Part shown: piece after piece, positions 26,584-35,228 of the stretch
Numbering within the stretch: position 1 is the stretch's first letter
How the letters are laid out: the number at the start of each line of letters is the position of its first letter
NCBI RefSeq assembly: GCF_004364335.1
Contig: NZ_SOCR01000003.1
Location: 310,001-374,000 of the forward strand
Origin: Pseudomonas graminis
GTDB lineage: Bacteria; Pseudomonadota; Gammaproteobacteria; Pseudomonadales; Pseudomonadaceae
Reading direction: 5' to 3'
DNA: 64,000 bases
The notes under the pieces: model-generated
Told to the model about the DNA's origin: nothing
Database searches by the model: none
The model's input: only the letters and a program-made list of their open reading frames with translations
Translations under genes and position numbers: made by a program

Positions 26584-26621
26584 GGTCCGCCAACCCTTTG
26601 CCTGCTCCTCACACCATTCGC

Positions 26622-27854
26622 TCAGGCGAGAATACGCGTGACGAAGCTGCCGCCGGCTACCAGAATCCTTTCATCGACGGCTTTTACGTCATACGGAGTT
26701 GAAGACTCGGGTATGCCGGGGTAGTCGAGGCGTACCCAGCCTGAATCGGTCCCGAACGCACGATCGAGAGAGCCATCCGTGTTGTAGCGGGCGACAATGA
26801 GGTAGCGGGGGTTAGACGTATGTCCTGCAGCGACGAGTCTGCTGCCGTCGTAAGACGCACTGAGCCATTGGTAAACGTCGGGGACGTCCTCGGGGTTAAA
26901 CGACTGATCAATATTGCCTTTGCCCTCAAGACCGATAAGCCGGGCATTGCCTTCAGAGTCCCGACCAAAAATGATCAGGTTGCCCGCTGCGGTTTCAATA
27001 CAGGCAGTCAATATATAACCGGCATATTGTTCCGATCGAAGTTCTACGAAGCCGCTTCCTTCATTTCCAAATTCTTTATCCAGCGCACCCGTCTCATCGT
27101 ACCGGACCAAAAACGGATAGAAGTGGCCAGATTCGCCTCTATGCTCGCCAACGGCAAGGACCTTCCCCGACGCCAGCATTAATAGCGCACTCAGCGAACT
27201 GGTCCCCAGCGCCTCAGGGTAAGTCACGTAGCCCACCTTATTGAAGGAAGTGTCCAGTTGGCCAGTGTCATCAATCCGGTAAATCACCGTCCTTTTCTCG
27301 AGGGAGTACCACCAGCCGACTACGAGTTTGCCGGTGGGTGTTAATCCGGTTCGCATGGGTGACGGGCGTGAATAACTTTGGGCTTCAACATCCGGCAGAG
27401 GGTCGTTATCCGGAAGTCGGTCATTGCTCAGGGTGTCAGGATAAGGGAGCTGCAATATGCCGCCTTGTCCATAAATCTGGTCCCGCGTGCCGTCTCGTGA
27501 GTATCGGGTTGCACAGGGAATGATCGGGGCACTTAGGGTCGTGGTGGTCACCACAATTAACGTCTTATCCTCTTCGACCTCGAAAGCGCCGATTGCCACA
27601 GATCTCTGTTGCTCCATGACCTCATCCTGAATAACGCCGTTTTTGCCGAAGCTGGCGTCAACGGTGCCATTCTTCAGCAATCGCGTTACAAGAAACTTCT
27701 CTTCTTGACTACTTGAAGAGCCCGCAACCAATGAGGTATTCCCCTGCGCCCAAGTCAACTTGCCGGCATATCCCATGGAAGCCGGTAAGTTAGCCAGTCC
27801 ATCGGTACCAAAGTCCGGATCCGGCCCTCCACTGACAAATGCGTCCTTGTTCAT
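26622..27854 (-). CDS. Delta-60 repeat protein (beta-propeller-like)
   Basis: 410 residues built from about seven copies of the delta-60 unit, of the form G-x-x-D-x-x-F-G-x-x-G: GPDPDFGTDG, NGTVDASFGKNG, DGTRDQIYGQGG, TGQLDTSFNKVG, TGALDKEFGNEG, KGNIDQSFNPED and DGSLDRAFGTD. Such repeats are thought to form beta-propellers. There is no signal peptide. The ATG at 27854 follows AAGGGGAAA. Codon use is less GC-biased than in the flanking core genes, which suggests transfer. It stands alone between a reductase and pyruvate kinase. The function is unknown; a surface or toxin-associated role is a guess from its proximity to the RHS loci. Confidence 0.8.
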   Translation of the reverse strand: MNKDAFVSGGPDPDFGTDGLANLPASMGYAGKLTWAQGNTSLVAGSSSSQEEKFLVTRLLKNGTVDASFGKNGVIQDEVMEQQRSVAIGAFEVEEDKTLIVVTTTTLSAPIIPCATRYSRDGTRDQIYGQGGILQLPYPDTLSNDRLPDNDPLPDVEAQSYSRPSPMRTGLTPTGKLVVGWWYSLEKRTVIYRIDDTGQLDTSFNKVGYVTYPEALGTSSLSALLMLASGKVLAVGEHRGESGHFYPFLVRYDETGALDKEFGNEGSGFVELRSEQYAGYILTACIETAAGNLIIFGRDSEGNARLIGLEGKGNIDQSFNPEDVPDVYQWLSASYDGSRLVAAGHTSNPRYLIVARYNTDGSLDRAFGTDSGWVRLDYPGIPESSTPYDVKAVDERILVAGGSFVTRILA

Positions 27855-28034
27855 TTGATTTCCCCTTCCGATGGCGTTTTGAAAACTTGACTCTAGGCCT
27901 GTGCCTGTGCCGAATCTACTGGCATAAATGACAGTCGAAAGCGCGTGTCTGAACTGACTTTTTCTCAGACAGACTGTGATAGTCGGCCTGCATCTATCCC
28001 CACCGCAGTCAGGGCGGGACAGAGGGAATAAAAA

Positions 28035-28061
28035 AGCCCCGCACTCTCACGAGGCGGGGCT
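28035..28061. terminator. Rho-independent terminator of pyruvate kinase
   Basis: The stem AGCCCCGC / GCGGGGCT (28035-28042 and 28054-28061) has an 11-base loop, with A-runs and T-runs outside. It lies right after the leftward pyruvate kinase stop and can act in both directions. Confidence 0.88.
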
Positions 28062-28081
28062 TTTTGGGGTTGCGGTTTTGC

Positions 28082-29533
28082 TTAAACCATTGGGTCGCCG
28101 ACGTGCAGGATCTTCATGCCGTTGGTGCCGCCGATGGTGTGGTAGCTGTCGCCCTTGGTCAGGATGACCCAGTCGCCTTGCTCAACCAGACCGCGTTTGA
28201 CCAGTTCGTCCACAGCGGACTGGCTGACCTGACCGGCCGGCAGCGCCGCCGGGTCGAACGGAATGGTGTAAACGCCACGGAACATCGCTGCGCGCGCCTG
28301 GGTGCCACGGTGCGGGGAGAACGCGTAGATCGGCACCGAAGAGCGAATGCGCGACATGATCAGCGGGGTGTAGCCGCTCTCAGTCAACGCGATGATCGCT
28401 TTCACGCCCGGGAAGTGGTTGGCGGTGTACATGGCGGCCAGCGCGATGCTTTCGTCACATCGGGTGAACGAGTGACCGACGCGGTGGCTGGAGGTTTTGC
28501 CGGTCGGATGACGCTCGGCGCCGACGCAGATGCGCGCCATCGCTTCAACGGCTTCGACCGGATAAGAACCGGCGGCACTTTCAGCGGACAGCATCACGGC
28601 GTCGGTGTAGTCGAGCACGGCGTTGGCCACGTCGGACACTTCGGCGCGGGTTGGCATCGGGCTGGAAATCATCGATTCCATCATCTGCGTGGCAACGATC
28701 ACCGCCTTGTTATGGCGACGTGCGTGCAGGATGATTTTCTTCTGGACGCCCACCAGTTCGGCGTCGCCGATTTCCACGCCCAGGTCGCCACGGGCAACCA
28801 TGACCGCGTCACTGGCGCGGATCAGCGCATCGAGGGTTTCGTCGTCGGCAACGGCTTCGGCGCGTTCGATCTTCGCCACCAGCCAGGCCGTTCCGCCGGA
28901 CTCGTCACGCAGCTTGCGCGCGTATTCCATGTCGGCCGCATCACGCGGGAACGAAACGGCCAGGTAATCCAGGTCCATTTCGGCCGCGAGTTTGATGTCC
29001 TGCTTGTCTTTCTCGGTCAGCGCCGGAGCTGTGAGACCGCCACCGCGACGATTGATGCCTTTGTGATCCGACAGCGGGCCGCCGATGGTCACGGTGCAGT
29101 GCAGTGCATCGGCGGTTTGCGTGTCGACGCGCATGACCACGCGCCCATCGTCCAGCAGCAGCTCGTCGCCGACGCCGCAGTCCTTGACCAGATCGGGGTA
29201 ATCGATACCGACGATGTCCTGGTTGCCGTCGGTCAGAGGATGGCTGGTGGAGAAGATGAACTTGTCACCTACCTTCAGCTCGATCTTCTTGTTGACGAAT
29301 TTGGCGATGCGGATTTTCGGGCCTTGAAGGTCACCCAGCAACGCGACGAACCGGCCGTTCTTGGCGGCGATGTCGCGGATCAGCTTCGCGCGAGCCTTGT
29401 GCTCGTCGGGCGTGCCGTGGGAGAAGTTCAGGCGGGCGACGTCCAGGCCAGCAAGAATCAGCTTCTCGATGACTTCTGGCGAATTACTGGCAGGGCCCAG
29501 TGTGGCTACGATTTTGGTGCGGCGAACGGTCAT
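28082..29533 (-). CDS. pykA: Pyruvate kinase
   Basis: A 483-residue glycolytic enzyme converting phosphoenolpyruvate and ADP to pyruvate and ATP. Clear family motifs are RRTKIVATLGPAS at the start, ARLNFSHG near residue 36, VMVARGDLGVEIG, MMESMI, and the DAVMLSAESAAG signature. The C-terminal allosteric domain ends in GTNGMKILHVGDP. The ATG at 29533 follows AAGGAG at eight bases. Pseudomonas usually has PykA and PykF; the length and the ESAAG variant make PykA my choice, with less certainty than the enzyme itself. Confidence 0.93.
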   Translation of the reverse strand: MTVRRTKIVATLGPASNSPEVIEKLILAGLDVARLNFSHGTPDEHKARAKLIRDIAAKNGRFVALLGDLQGPKIRIAKFVNKKIELKVGDKFIFSTSHPLTDGNQDIVGIDYPDLVKDCGVGDELLLDDGRVVMRVDTQTADALHCTVTIGGPLSDHKGINRRGGGLTAPALTEKDKQDIKLAAEMDLDYLAVSFPRDAADMEYARKLRDESGGTAWLVAKIERAEAVADDETLDALIRASDAVMVARGDLGVEIGDAELVGVQKKIILHARRHNKAVIVATQMMESMISSPMPTRAEVSDVANAVLDYTDAVMLSAESAAGSYPVEAVEAMARICVGAERHPTGKTSSHRVGHSFTRCDESIALAAMYTANHFPGVKAIIALTESGYTPLIMSRIRSSVPIYAFSPHRGTQARAAMFRGVYTIPFDPAALPAGQVSQSAVDELVKRGLVEQGDWVILTKGDSYHTIGGTNGMKILHVGDPMV

Positions 29534-29712
29534 GCACAAACTCCTTAAATGAAGCGCAGCGAGAGGCTACTACTGTATTGCTCTGTAGTCATTGTTCCTT
29601 TGCACTACCTGACCCCCTGATCGCTGGGCAATCGGCAGGCCGGCGGGGCTCAAATCGGCCTTGAAGAAATCCCGGAATACGCCGATACAAGGGCTGAGCA
29701 CAGGAGACTCTC

Positions 29713-30087
29713 ATGCGAATCGTGATGATATTAGTGGCGCTGCTTGCCTTGGGTGGCTGCACCCGCTGGGCAATGAACAGCCATTTGAACAATGCCAACC
29801 GCGCCTACGCCCAGGGCGACTGTGACGCGGTGATGTACAACCTGTCGAAAGTCGATCGGGAAAGCCGTTCGCGGCGCTACGTACAGCCTGAAGTGTCGAT
29901 GTTGCGTGGCCAGTGCCTGGAACGCCAGAAGTTCTACATGGATGCGGTGCAGACCTACCAGTACATCATCACTCAGTTCCCGGAAAGCGAGTATGCGTTC
30001 CGTGCCAAGGCCCGCCTGGACACCCTGCATCAGCTGGGCCATGACAACCTGGCGCCGCCCGCCACACCGCGCGCTGCTTCACGCTAG
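29713..30087 (+). CDS. TPR-like outer-membrane lipoprotein
   Basis: A 124-residue lipoprotein. The N-terminal signal MRIVMILVALLALGGC has a lipobox LGGC, so Cys16 should be acylated. No Asp follows the Cys, so Lol sorting to the outer membrane is expected. The mature part has two tetratricopeptide-like helical pairs (NRAYAQGDCDAVMYNLSK and FYMDAVQTYQYIITQFPES). The ATG follows CAGGAG. It is divergent from pyruvate kinase. Its function is unknown; similar small TPR lipoproteins support envelope assembly. Confidence 0.82.
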   Translation: MRIVMILVALLALGGCTRWAMNSHLNNANRAYAQGDCDAVMYNLSKVDRESRSRRYVQPEVSMLRGQCLERQKFYMDAVQTYQYIITQFPESEYAFRAKARLDTLHQLGHDNLAPPATPRAASR

Positions 30088-30400
30088 TTACACCCGAGTG
30101 GATATACGGTCACGTTGCGAGTGGATATCGCCCAAACCTGAGCTAGGCTGCGATGAGTAGGGACCTAAGTGTTTTGAAGAAGGTGGCAGTGCCACTGATC
30201 CGAAAGCGAGCTCGATAGGGGTGTTTAACGCCGATCAGCCATGGGAGTCAGTGACTTTTGCCAGTACCGAATGAGTCAGATGTCGTGATGAGCTTATCCA
30301 TCGAAGGGTTCTGGCTTTACGGGTCTGGCAGTTCTGTGCAACCGAATCTCAAAGCACTAGCGCGGCCATGCTCAATGGTCATCTCAGGGCGAGTGTCCGA
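30088..30400. other. Intergenic region before the PilZ gene, with a short direct repeat
   Basis: About 313 bases with no supported gene. It contains two copies of GAGTGGATAT, at 30096-30105 and 30119-30128, 23 bases apart (about two helical turns). They could bind a regulator of the downstream PilZ gene. No terminator hairpin or RNA gene is evident. Confidence 0.4.
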
Positions 30401-30760
30401 ATGCTTAATGAACGACGAATAGAGCGTCACCAACTGCCTTACTACCTGCAAGTGTTCAACCGGTACACCGATAAACCGTTGGGTTGCCTGGGGAACGTGT
30501 CAGAGCAGGGCCTGATGCTGATCAGCGATCTGCCCATTCTGGTAGGGGCCGATTTTCAGCTGCGCCTCAAAGTGCCCGATGGCAAGAACGGCCTGTACAA
30601 CATCGATATCGACGCCAGCTGCCTGTGGTGTCATGAAGACGAGACCCCGCGCATATTCGATTCCGGTTTTCGCCTGCAAGCGGCGCCGGCGGAATACTTC
30701 GTTCTCATTCAGGCCTTGCAGCGCTACTTCAGTTTCTATCCGCTGGAAGCGTCCGCCTGA
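30401..30760 (+). CDS. PilZ-domain protein (c-di-GMP receptor candidate)
   Basis: A 119-residue single-domain PilZ protein. It starts MLNERRIERHQLPYYLQVF, so the RxxxR c-di-GMP-binding element is the RRIERHQ region. NVSEQGLMLIS is a (D/N)xSxxG motif, here N-x-S-x-x-G. Both binding elements being present suggests a real receptor. The ATG at 30401 is chosen because the RxxxR motif follows at once. It may respond to the two cyclase genes in this window, of which the one at 33502-35147 is frameshifted. Confidence 0.82.
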   Translation: MLNERRIERHQLPYYLQVFNRYTDKPLGCLGNVSEQGLMLISDLPILVGADFQLRLKVPDGKNGLYNIDIDASCLWCHEDETPRIFDSGFRLQAAPAEYFVLIQALQRYFSFYPLEASA

Positions 30761-30771
30761 AGCCAGGCGCC

Positions 30772-32127
30772 TTACAGAGCGCCGGCTTTTTTCCAGCGCA
30801 TGTATCGACTCACCAACTCGGGCCCCAGCTCACTGGGGCGCACATCCAGCACAGGGATTCCATGGGCGATCAGACGCTCATGCAGTCCGCTGCGTGCGTT
30901 GAGCAGGTCGACTGTCCCGCAATAGTCAACGGCCTGTTGCCAGGTCTGTACCGGCCTTTGACGAAGATCGTCCAGCACTGCCTCGCGCAGGCTGGCGATC
31001 AGCACACGGTGATGGCGACTCAGCTGTTTCACCGCTTGGAGTAATTGCTCGTCATCCTCGTCCCGCAGGTTGGTGATCAAGACCACCAACGCCCGGCGTT
31101 TCTGCCGCGCGAGGATGGTTCCCATCGCCACCGCATAATCGGCGGGGCGCTGGGTGGGGTTGACGTTGTAGAGGTGATTCAGCAGCACGTTCAGCTGACT
31201 GGCGCCTTTGGCGGGCGGCAGATGCCGGTCCTGTTCGCCCGCGAAGGTAGAAAGACCGACGGCATCGCCCTGACGCAAGGCCACATAGCTCAGCAGCAGG
31301 CAGGCGTTCAGCCCGTGGTCAAAATGCGTCAGCTCGCCGTCCTGGCTGCGCATGCGTCGGCCACAGTCGAGCATGAACAGGATCTGCTGGTCGCGCTCAT
31401 CCTGATATTCCCGCGCAATGGGCGCGCGATGCCGGGCCGTGGCTTTCCAGTCGATTTGACGCAGGCTGTCGCCTTCACGAAATTCCCGCAGTTGATGAAA
31501 TTCCAGGCCCAGTCCCCGACGCGGTTGCTGGCGAATGCCGATCTGCCTGAGCCAGTTCTCGACGCCCAGCAGTTGCCCGTTCTGCAACCGGGCGAAATCG
31601 GGGTACACCCGCACGACGTCATGGTTGGGCACATAACGCCGGGATGACCACAGGCGCAACGGGCTGCCCATGAGGATCTCGGTCCGTTCGAAGGTGAAAT
31701 CCCCCCGACTGGCCGGGCGCAGTCGATAGGTCAACCGGGCCGTGCGTTGCGGGCGCAGCACGACGTCCTGGGGGAGATTCTCGGTTTCGTAGCGAGCGTC
31801 CGGCTCTGAGGGGCCATGATCAAAGAGGGTCATGTGCAGCGCACGGGATGAATCGTGTTCCAGATCGATCCGCACCTCGCTCCAGCGTCCCATTCCCAGA
31901 CTGCCGGTCAAATGCCGCTTGACCCGAGGGGAGGGCGTGCGCGAGAGCCATGCCGCATCCAGCCCTGCCACGGCAGCCATTCCCCACAGCAAAGTCCAGA
32001 AAAAGCCGTCCAGCCGCGCAACGGGACCTCGTCCCAATGCCTGCAGAATACCGAGCAGCACCGACACGCCGAGCAGAACGGCCAGCCACCAGAGCATCCG
32101 TGTCGACGGCTTGAGCAGTTGCTTCAT
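30772..32127 (-). CDS. DUF58 protein, MoxR partner
   Basis: A 451-residue protein with two N-terminal membrane helices (LAVLLGVSVLLGILQAL and FFWTLLWGMAAVAGL). A beta-rich section and the DUF58 motif LRQIDWKATARH follow, then a von Willebrand A-like part (ILFMLDCGRRM). DUF58 proteins are regularly encoded beside MoxR AAA ATPases and are thought to be their substrate adaptors at the membrane. The ATG overlaps the stop of the MoxR gene (ATGA). It is convergent with the PilZ gene. Confidence 0.86.
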   Translation of the reverse strand: MKQLLKPSTRMLWWLAVLLGVSVLLGILQALGRGPVARLDGFFWTLLWGMAAVAGLDAAWLSRTPSPRVKRHLTGSLGMGRWSEVRIDLEHDSSRALHMTLFDHGPSEPDARYETENLPQDVVLRPQRTARLTYRLRPASRGDFTFERTEILMGSPLRLWSSRRYVPNHDVVRVYPDFARLQNGQLLGVENWLRQIGIRQQPRRGLGLEFHQLREFREGDSLRQIDWKATARHRAPIAREYQDERDQQILFMLDCGRRMRSQDGELTHFDHGLNACLLLSYVALRQGDAVGLSTFAGEQDRHLPPAKGASQLNVLLNHLYNVNPTQRPADYAVAMGTILARQKRRALVVLITNLRDEDDEQLLQAVKQLSRHHRVLIASLREAVLDDLRQRPVQTWQQAVDYCGTVDLLNARSGLHERLIAHGIPVLDVRPSELGPELVSRYMRWKKAGAL

Positions 32128-33245
32128 CGACGCGGCGCTGCCACCTGATCCAGCAATTGCTTGAGCACGTGATCCACCGACAACCCTTCGATGTCCAGCT
32201 CCGGCGCAAGCCTTACTCTATGCCGCAGCACCGCCAGGGCACAGCCTTTGACGTCGTCGGGCACCACGAACTCGCCGCCACGCAACAGCGCACGCGCGCG
32301 GGCTCCCCGAATCAGCGCGATGGACGCCCGTGGCCCTGCACCCAGCGTCAGGCCCGGCCACGTGCGAGTGGCACGGGCCAGCCGCACGGCGTAATCAAGG
32401 ACCTGTTCATCCACCGGCAGATCACTGGCGATGCGTTGTAGTGCCAGCACGTCTTTTGCCTGCATCAAGGTGCGCAGGGGCTGGATGTCGAGCATGTCGG
32501 AGCGCGTCGAACGGGTGACCTGGCGGACCATCTCCAGCTCTTGATCAGCCTGGGGATAATCCATGCGCACTTTGAGCATGAAGCGGTCGAGCTCGGCTTC
32601 GGGCAGTGGGTAAGTGCCTTCCTGCTCGATCGGGTTCTGCGTCGCGAGCACCATGAACGGTTGTGGCACCGGCAGCGCGCGGCCTTCCAGCGTGACCTGA
32701 CGTTCCTGCATCGCCTCAAGCAACGCGGCCTGAGTCTTGGCCGGTGCTCGGTTGATCTCGTCCGCGAGCAGCAGATGGGTAAACAACGGCCCCTTGCGCA
32801 GCTTGAACTGCTCGCTTTGCATGTCGTACACGGCATGGCCGGTGACATCGCTGGGCATCAGGTCAGGGGTGAACTGAATGCGCGCGAACTCGCCGCCGAA
32901 ACACCGGGCCAGCGCCCGCACCAGCAGCGTCTTGCCCAGCCCGGGCACGCCTTCCAGCAGCACATGGCCACCGCCGATCAGGGCCGTCAGGACATCATCG
33001 ATGACGGCGTCCTGGCCGATGACCGCTTTTTGCAACTCGTGCCGCACCGCCTGCGACAGATGAATCGCACGCTGGCGCTGCTGCGCCGGATGGCTGCCCG
33101 AAGCGGTGGCCGGCTCGCTGTGCTTGTGGTCCACGGCTGCGGGTTCAGGGAGGGGAAGGTGATTGGCCGCGTGGCCTGGCTCGGTCAGTTGATCGCTCAG
33201 CGTTTCATGAGCCTTGCCGACGGTTGAATCTGTTATGTCTGTCAT
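32124..33245 (-). CDS. MoxR-family AAA+ ATPase
   Basis: A 373-residue ATPase. After a poorly conserved N-terminal part of about 50 residues come VIGQDAVIDDVL, Walker A GVPGLGKT, Walker B LLLADEINRA, sensor-1 ATQNPIEQEGTYPLPEAELDRF, and the AAA lid. MoxR proteins act as chaperones that help metal-cofactor or membrane complexes mature. The start at 33245 has a weak ribosome site. The gene now lies apart from the rest of its usual group (DUF4350, DUF4129, SpoIIM, RDD), separated by an oppositely oriented diguanylate cyclase pseudogene. It therefore probably needs its own promoter in 33246-33501. Confidence 0.88.
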   Translation of the reverse strand: MTDITDSTVGKAHETLSDQLTEPGHAANHLPLPEPAAVDHKHSEPATASGSHPAQQRQRAIHLSQAVRHELQKAVIGQDAVIDDVLTALIGGGHVLLEGVPGLGKTLLVRALARCFGGEFARIQFTPDLMPSDVTGHAVYDMQSEQFKLRKGPLFTHLLLADEINRAPAKTQAALLEAMQERQVTLEGRALPVPQPFMVLATQNPIEQEGTYPLPEAELDRFMLKVRMDYPQADQELEMVRQVTRSTRSDMLDIQPLRTLMQAKDVLALQRIASDLPVDEQVLDYAVRLARATRTWPGLTLGAGPRASIALIRGARARALLRGGEFVVPDDVKGCALAVLRHRVRLAPELDIEGLSVDHVLKQLLDQVAAPRR

Positions 33246-33501
33246 TGATCAGGTGCTTGCCTAATTCAGCTGGTTTCGAGAGTGTAATCGCACTTTATCA
33301 ACGCAACCCGAAATACCACGCGGCATCACCCGAACAGACCGCGAATGGGCTGATTGCACGGTGTATGCAGATGCGCGACCGATGGGCGTGGCGATCAGCC
33401 CGTACCTCCACCCCTCCAGAAACCCGGTGTTCAGCCGATATTTGTGTGGAACACTACCTAAGGACGGCGGCTTTTCCGATCTCCGGCACGGTGTAAACGC
33501 G
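33246..33501. other. Divergent intergenic region between MoxR and the cyclase pseudogene
   Basis: 256 bases. It must now carry the leftward promoter for moxR-DUF58 and, originally, the rightward one for the cyclase. I see no repeat or palindrome that would mark an insertion boundary. Confidence 0.35.
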
Positions 33502-35147
33502 ATGATTCTTGCTTCTCTCCATAGCTTGCGGGCGCAGGTCGCGATCGTCGTGGCAATCCTTGTGCTTGTCCTTAGCTGCATATTTGGCTCTGTCATCGGT
33601 GAATCCTCGATTTCCAGCCTGAAGGAGCAAACGGGGCTGCAGCTCACCGAGTCCGCTTATTTAATGGTGGACCGTCTCGACTTCGACATGAGTGCCCGTG
33701 CCAAAGAGCTTGCAGTGCTCAGTGACCTGGAAGCGCTTCGTGACCCGGCACGCGCGGGCCAGGCGCGCAGGCTTTTGAACAGCCTCAGCCACAACTTTCC
33801 CAGTTATTCCTGGATCGGTCTTACCGACGCCCACGGCACGGTAGTCGCTGCTACCGACAGCGTGCTGGAGGGTGTGGACATTTCAAAACGACCCGTTTTC
33901 GCCAACGGTGTCGACAAGGTCTTTGTCGGCGATGTACATGAAGCGGTACTGCTCGCCAAGCTCCTTCCCAATCCCTCCGGGGAAGCCATGAAGTTTGTCG
34001 ACATCAGCATGCCGGTGCGGGATGAGAACGGACGGCTTGCAGGTGTTCTCGCCACTCACCTTTCCTGGAAGTGGGCCTATGAGGTGGGCAGAACTCTGTT
34101 GGAGCCTTTGCAGCGGCGTTTACCGAGTCTGGAGTTCCTGGTCATTGGCGAGGACGGAACAGTATTGCTCGGGCCCCGGCAACTGATTGGCCAACCCCTC
34201 GGCCTCCAGCTCCCCCGGGTGGTCAGCAAAAGCGGGTCGGTTGAAACCTGGCCGGACGGTATTCAGTACCTGACCGGCGCCGCCAAGAGTGTGGGGATTG
34301 GCGATTATGCCGGCCTGGGATGGACGGTGATTGCCAGGCAGCCCGTGACCGTTGCGTTTGCCGAAGCCTTGAAGGTACGCAGCGAGATCTTTGCCTGGGG
34401 CAGTGCACTCTCCATCGCCTTCGCGATCATTGGCTGGTTTGCGGCAGGGATGATCACCCAGCCGGTCAACAAAATTGCCGATGCAGCTGCCCGCCTGTCT
34501 GAAGGCGCCAATGTGAGTATTCCGTTACTTCACGGTTCGCGGGAAGTCGAGACACTGAGTGTCGCGATCCGCCACCTCGTCGACAGTCTGACGTCGAAGA
34601 GAAGCCAGTTGGCGATGGTTGAAGGCATTGCCTACCGAGATGTGGTGACCGGCCTGCCTAACCGAGCGGCGCTGGAAAAATATGTCGAAGCTGTGCGCAG
34701 CGAATGGAGGGAGGGACTCAGCTATGGTGTGCTTTGTCTGGACCTGGACGGATTCAAGCCCGTCAACGACCGTTTTGGGCATGCCACTGGGATGCGCTGC
34801 TTCAGCAAGTCGGAGTGAGGCTTTTAGCCACAGTGCGTGATGGGGACATTGCCGTGCGTCACGGTGGCGACGAATTCGTGCTTCTACTGGCCTTGCGCGC
34901 CGGTGAGTCGTTATCCAGCGTTCAGCGCGCCGCTGAAAGGGTGATAGCGAAACTTGCGGAACCGATGACCCTCTCTGGCGAGGTGATTAAAGTCAGTTGC
35001 AGTATTGGTGGGGCAGTGTGGACAGGCGGTGCTTTTACCGACGTCCTGGCGCACGCCGATGAGGCGCTCTATCAGGCCAAGCGTGTGGGAAAAGCCCAGG
35101 CACAGTTTTACGATATCGCCGGCCTGTCGCCTGTTTCCGATGCGTAA
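33502..35147 (+). pseudogene. Diguanylate cyclase with Cache sensor, frameshifted in GGDEF
   Basis: The gene begins at the ATG at 33502 (MILASLHSLRAQVAIVVAIL). It encodes a membrane helix, a double-Cache periplasmic sensor, a second helix (AWGSALSIAFAIIGWFAAGM), a HAMP linker and a GGDEF domain. In the GGDEF domain, after DRFGHATG, the frame runs into a stop at 34818. One extra base in the GGG run at 34789-34791 would restore GDALLQQVGVRLLATVRDGDIAVRHGGDEF and continue to 35147. The active loop GGDEF and an RDGD inhibition site are thus separated from the start. A one-base deletion is the simplest cause; a sequencing error or slippage at the G-run is possible. It lies inside the MoxR operon in opposite orientation. 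Confidence 0.85.
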
Positions 35148-35228
35148 ACGCTTGGCTGGCCTGGCATGACGGTGGATTTGCGAGGCTGTTGTCCGGGAAT
35201 GGATGGCCACCGTTGCCACGGCGCCAGA

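Noticed and set aside
28064..29548. A 494-codon open frame on the plus strand
   Set aside because: It is antisense to pyruvate kinase and has no family resemblance.
34704..35147. Separate small GGDEF gene
   Set aside because: It has no ribosome site and its first part is out of frame with the true GGDEF reading. It is the 3' part of the frameshifted cyclase at 33502.
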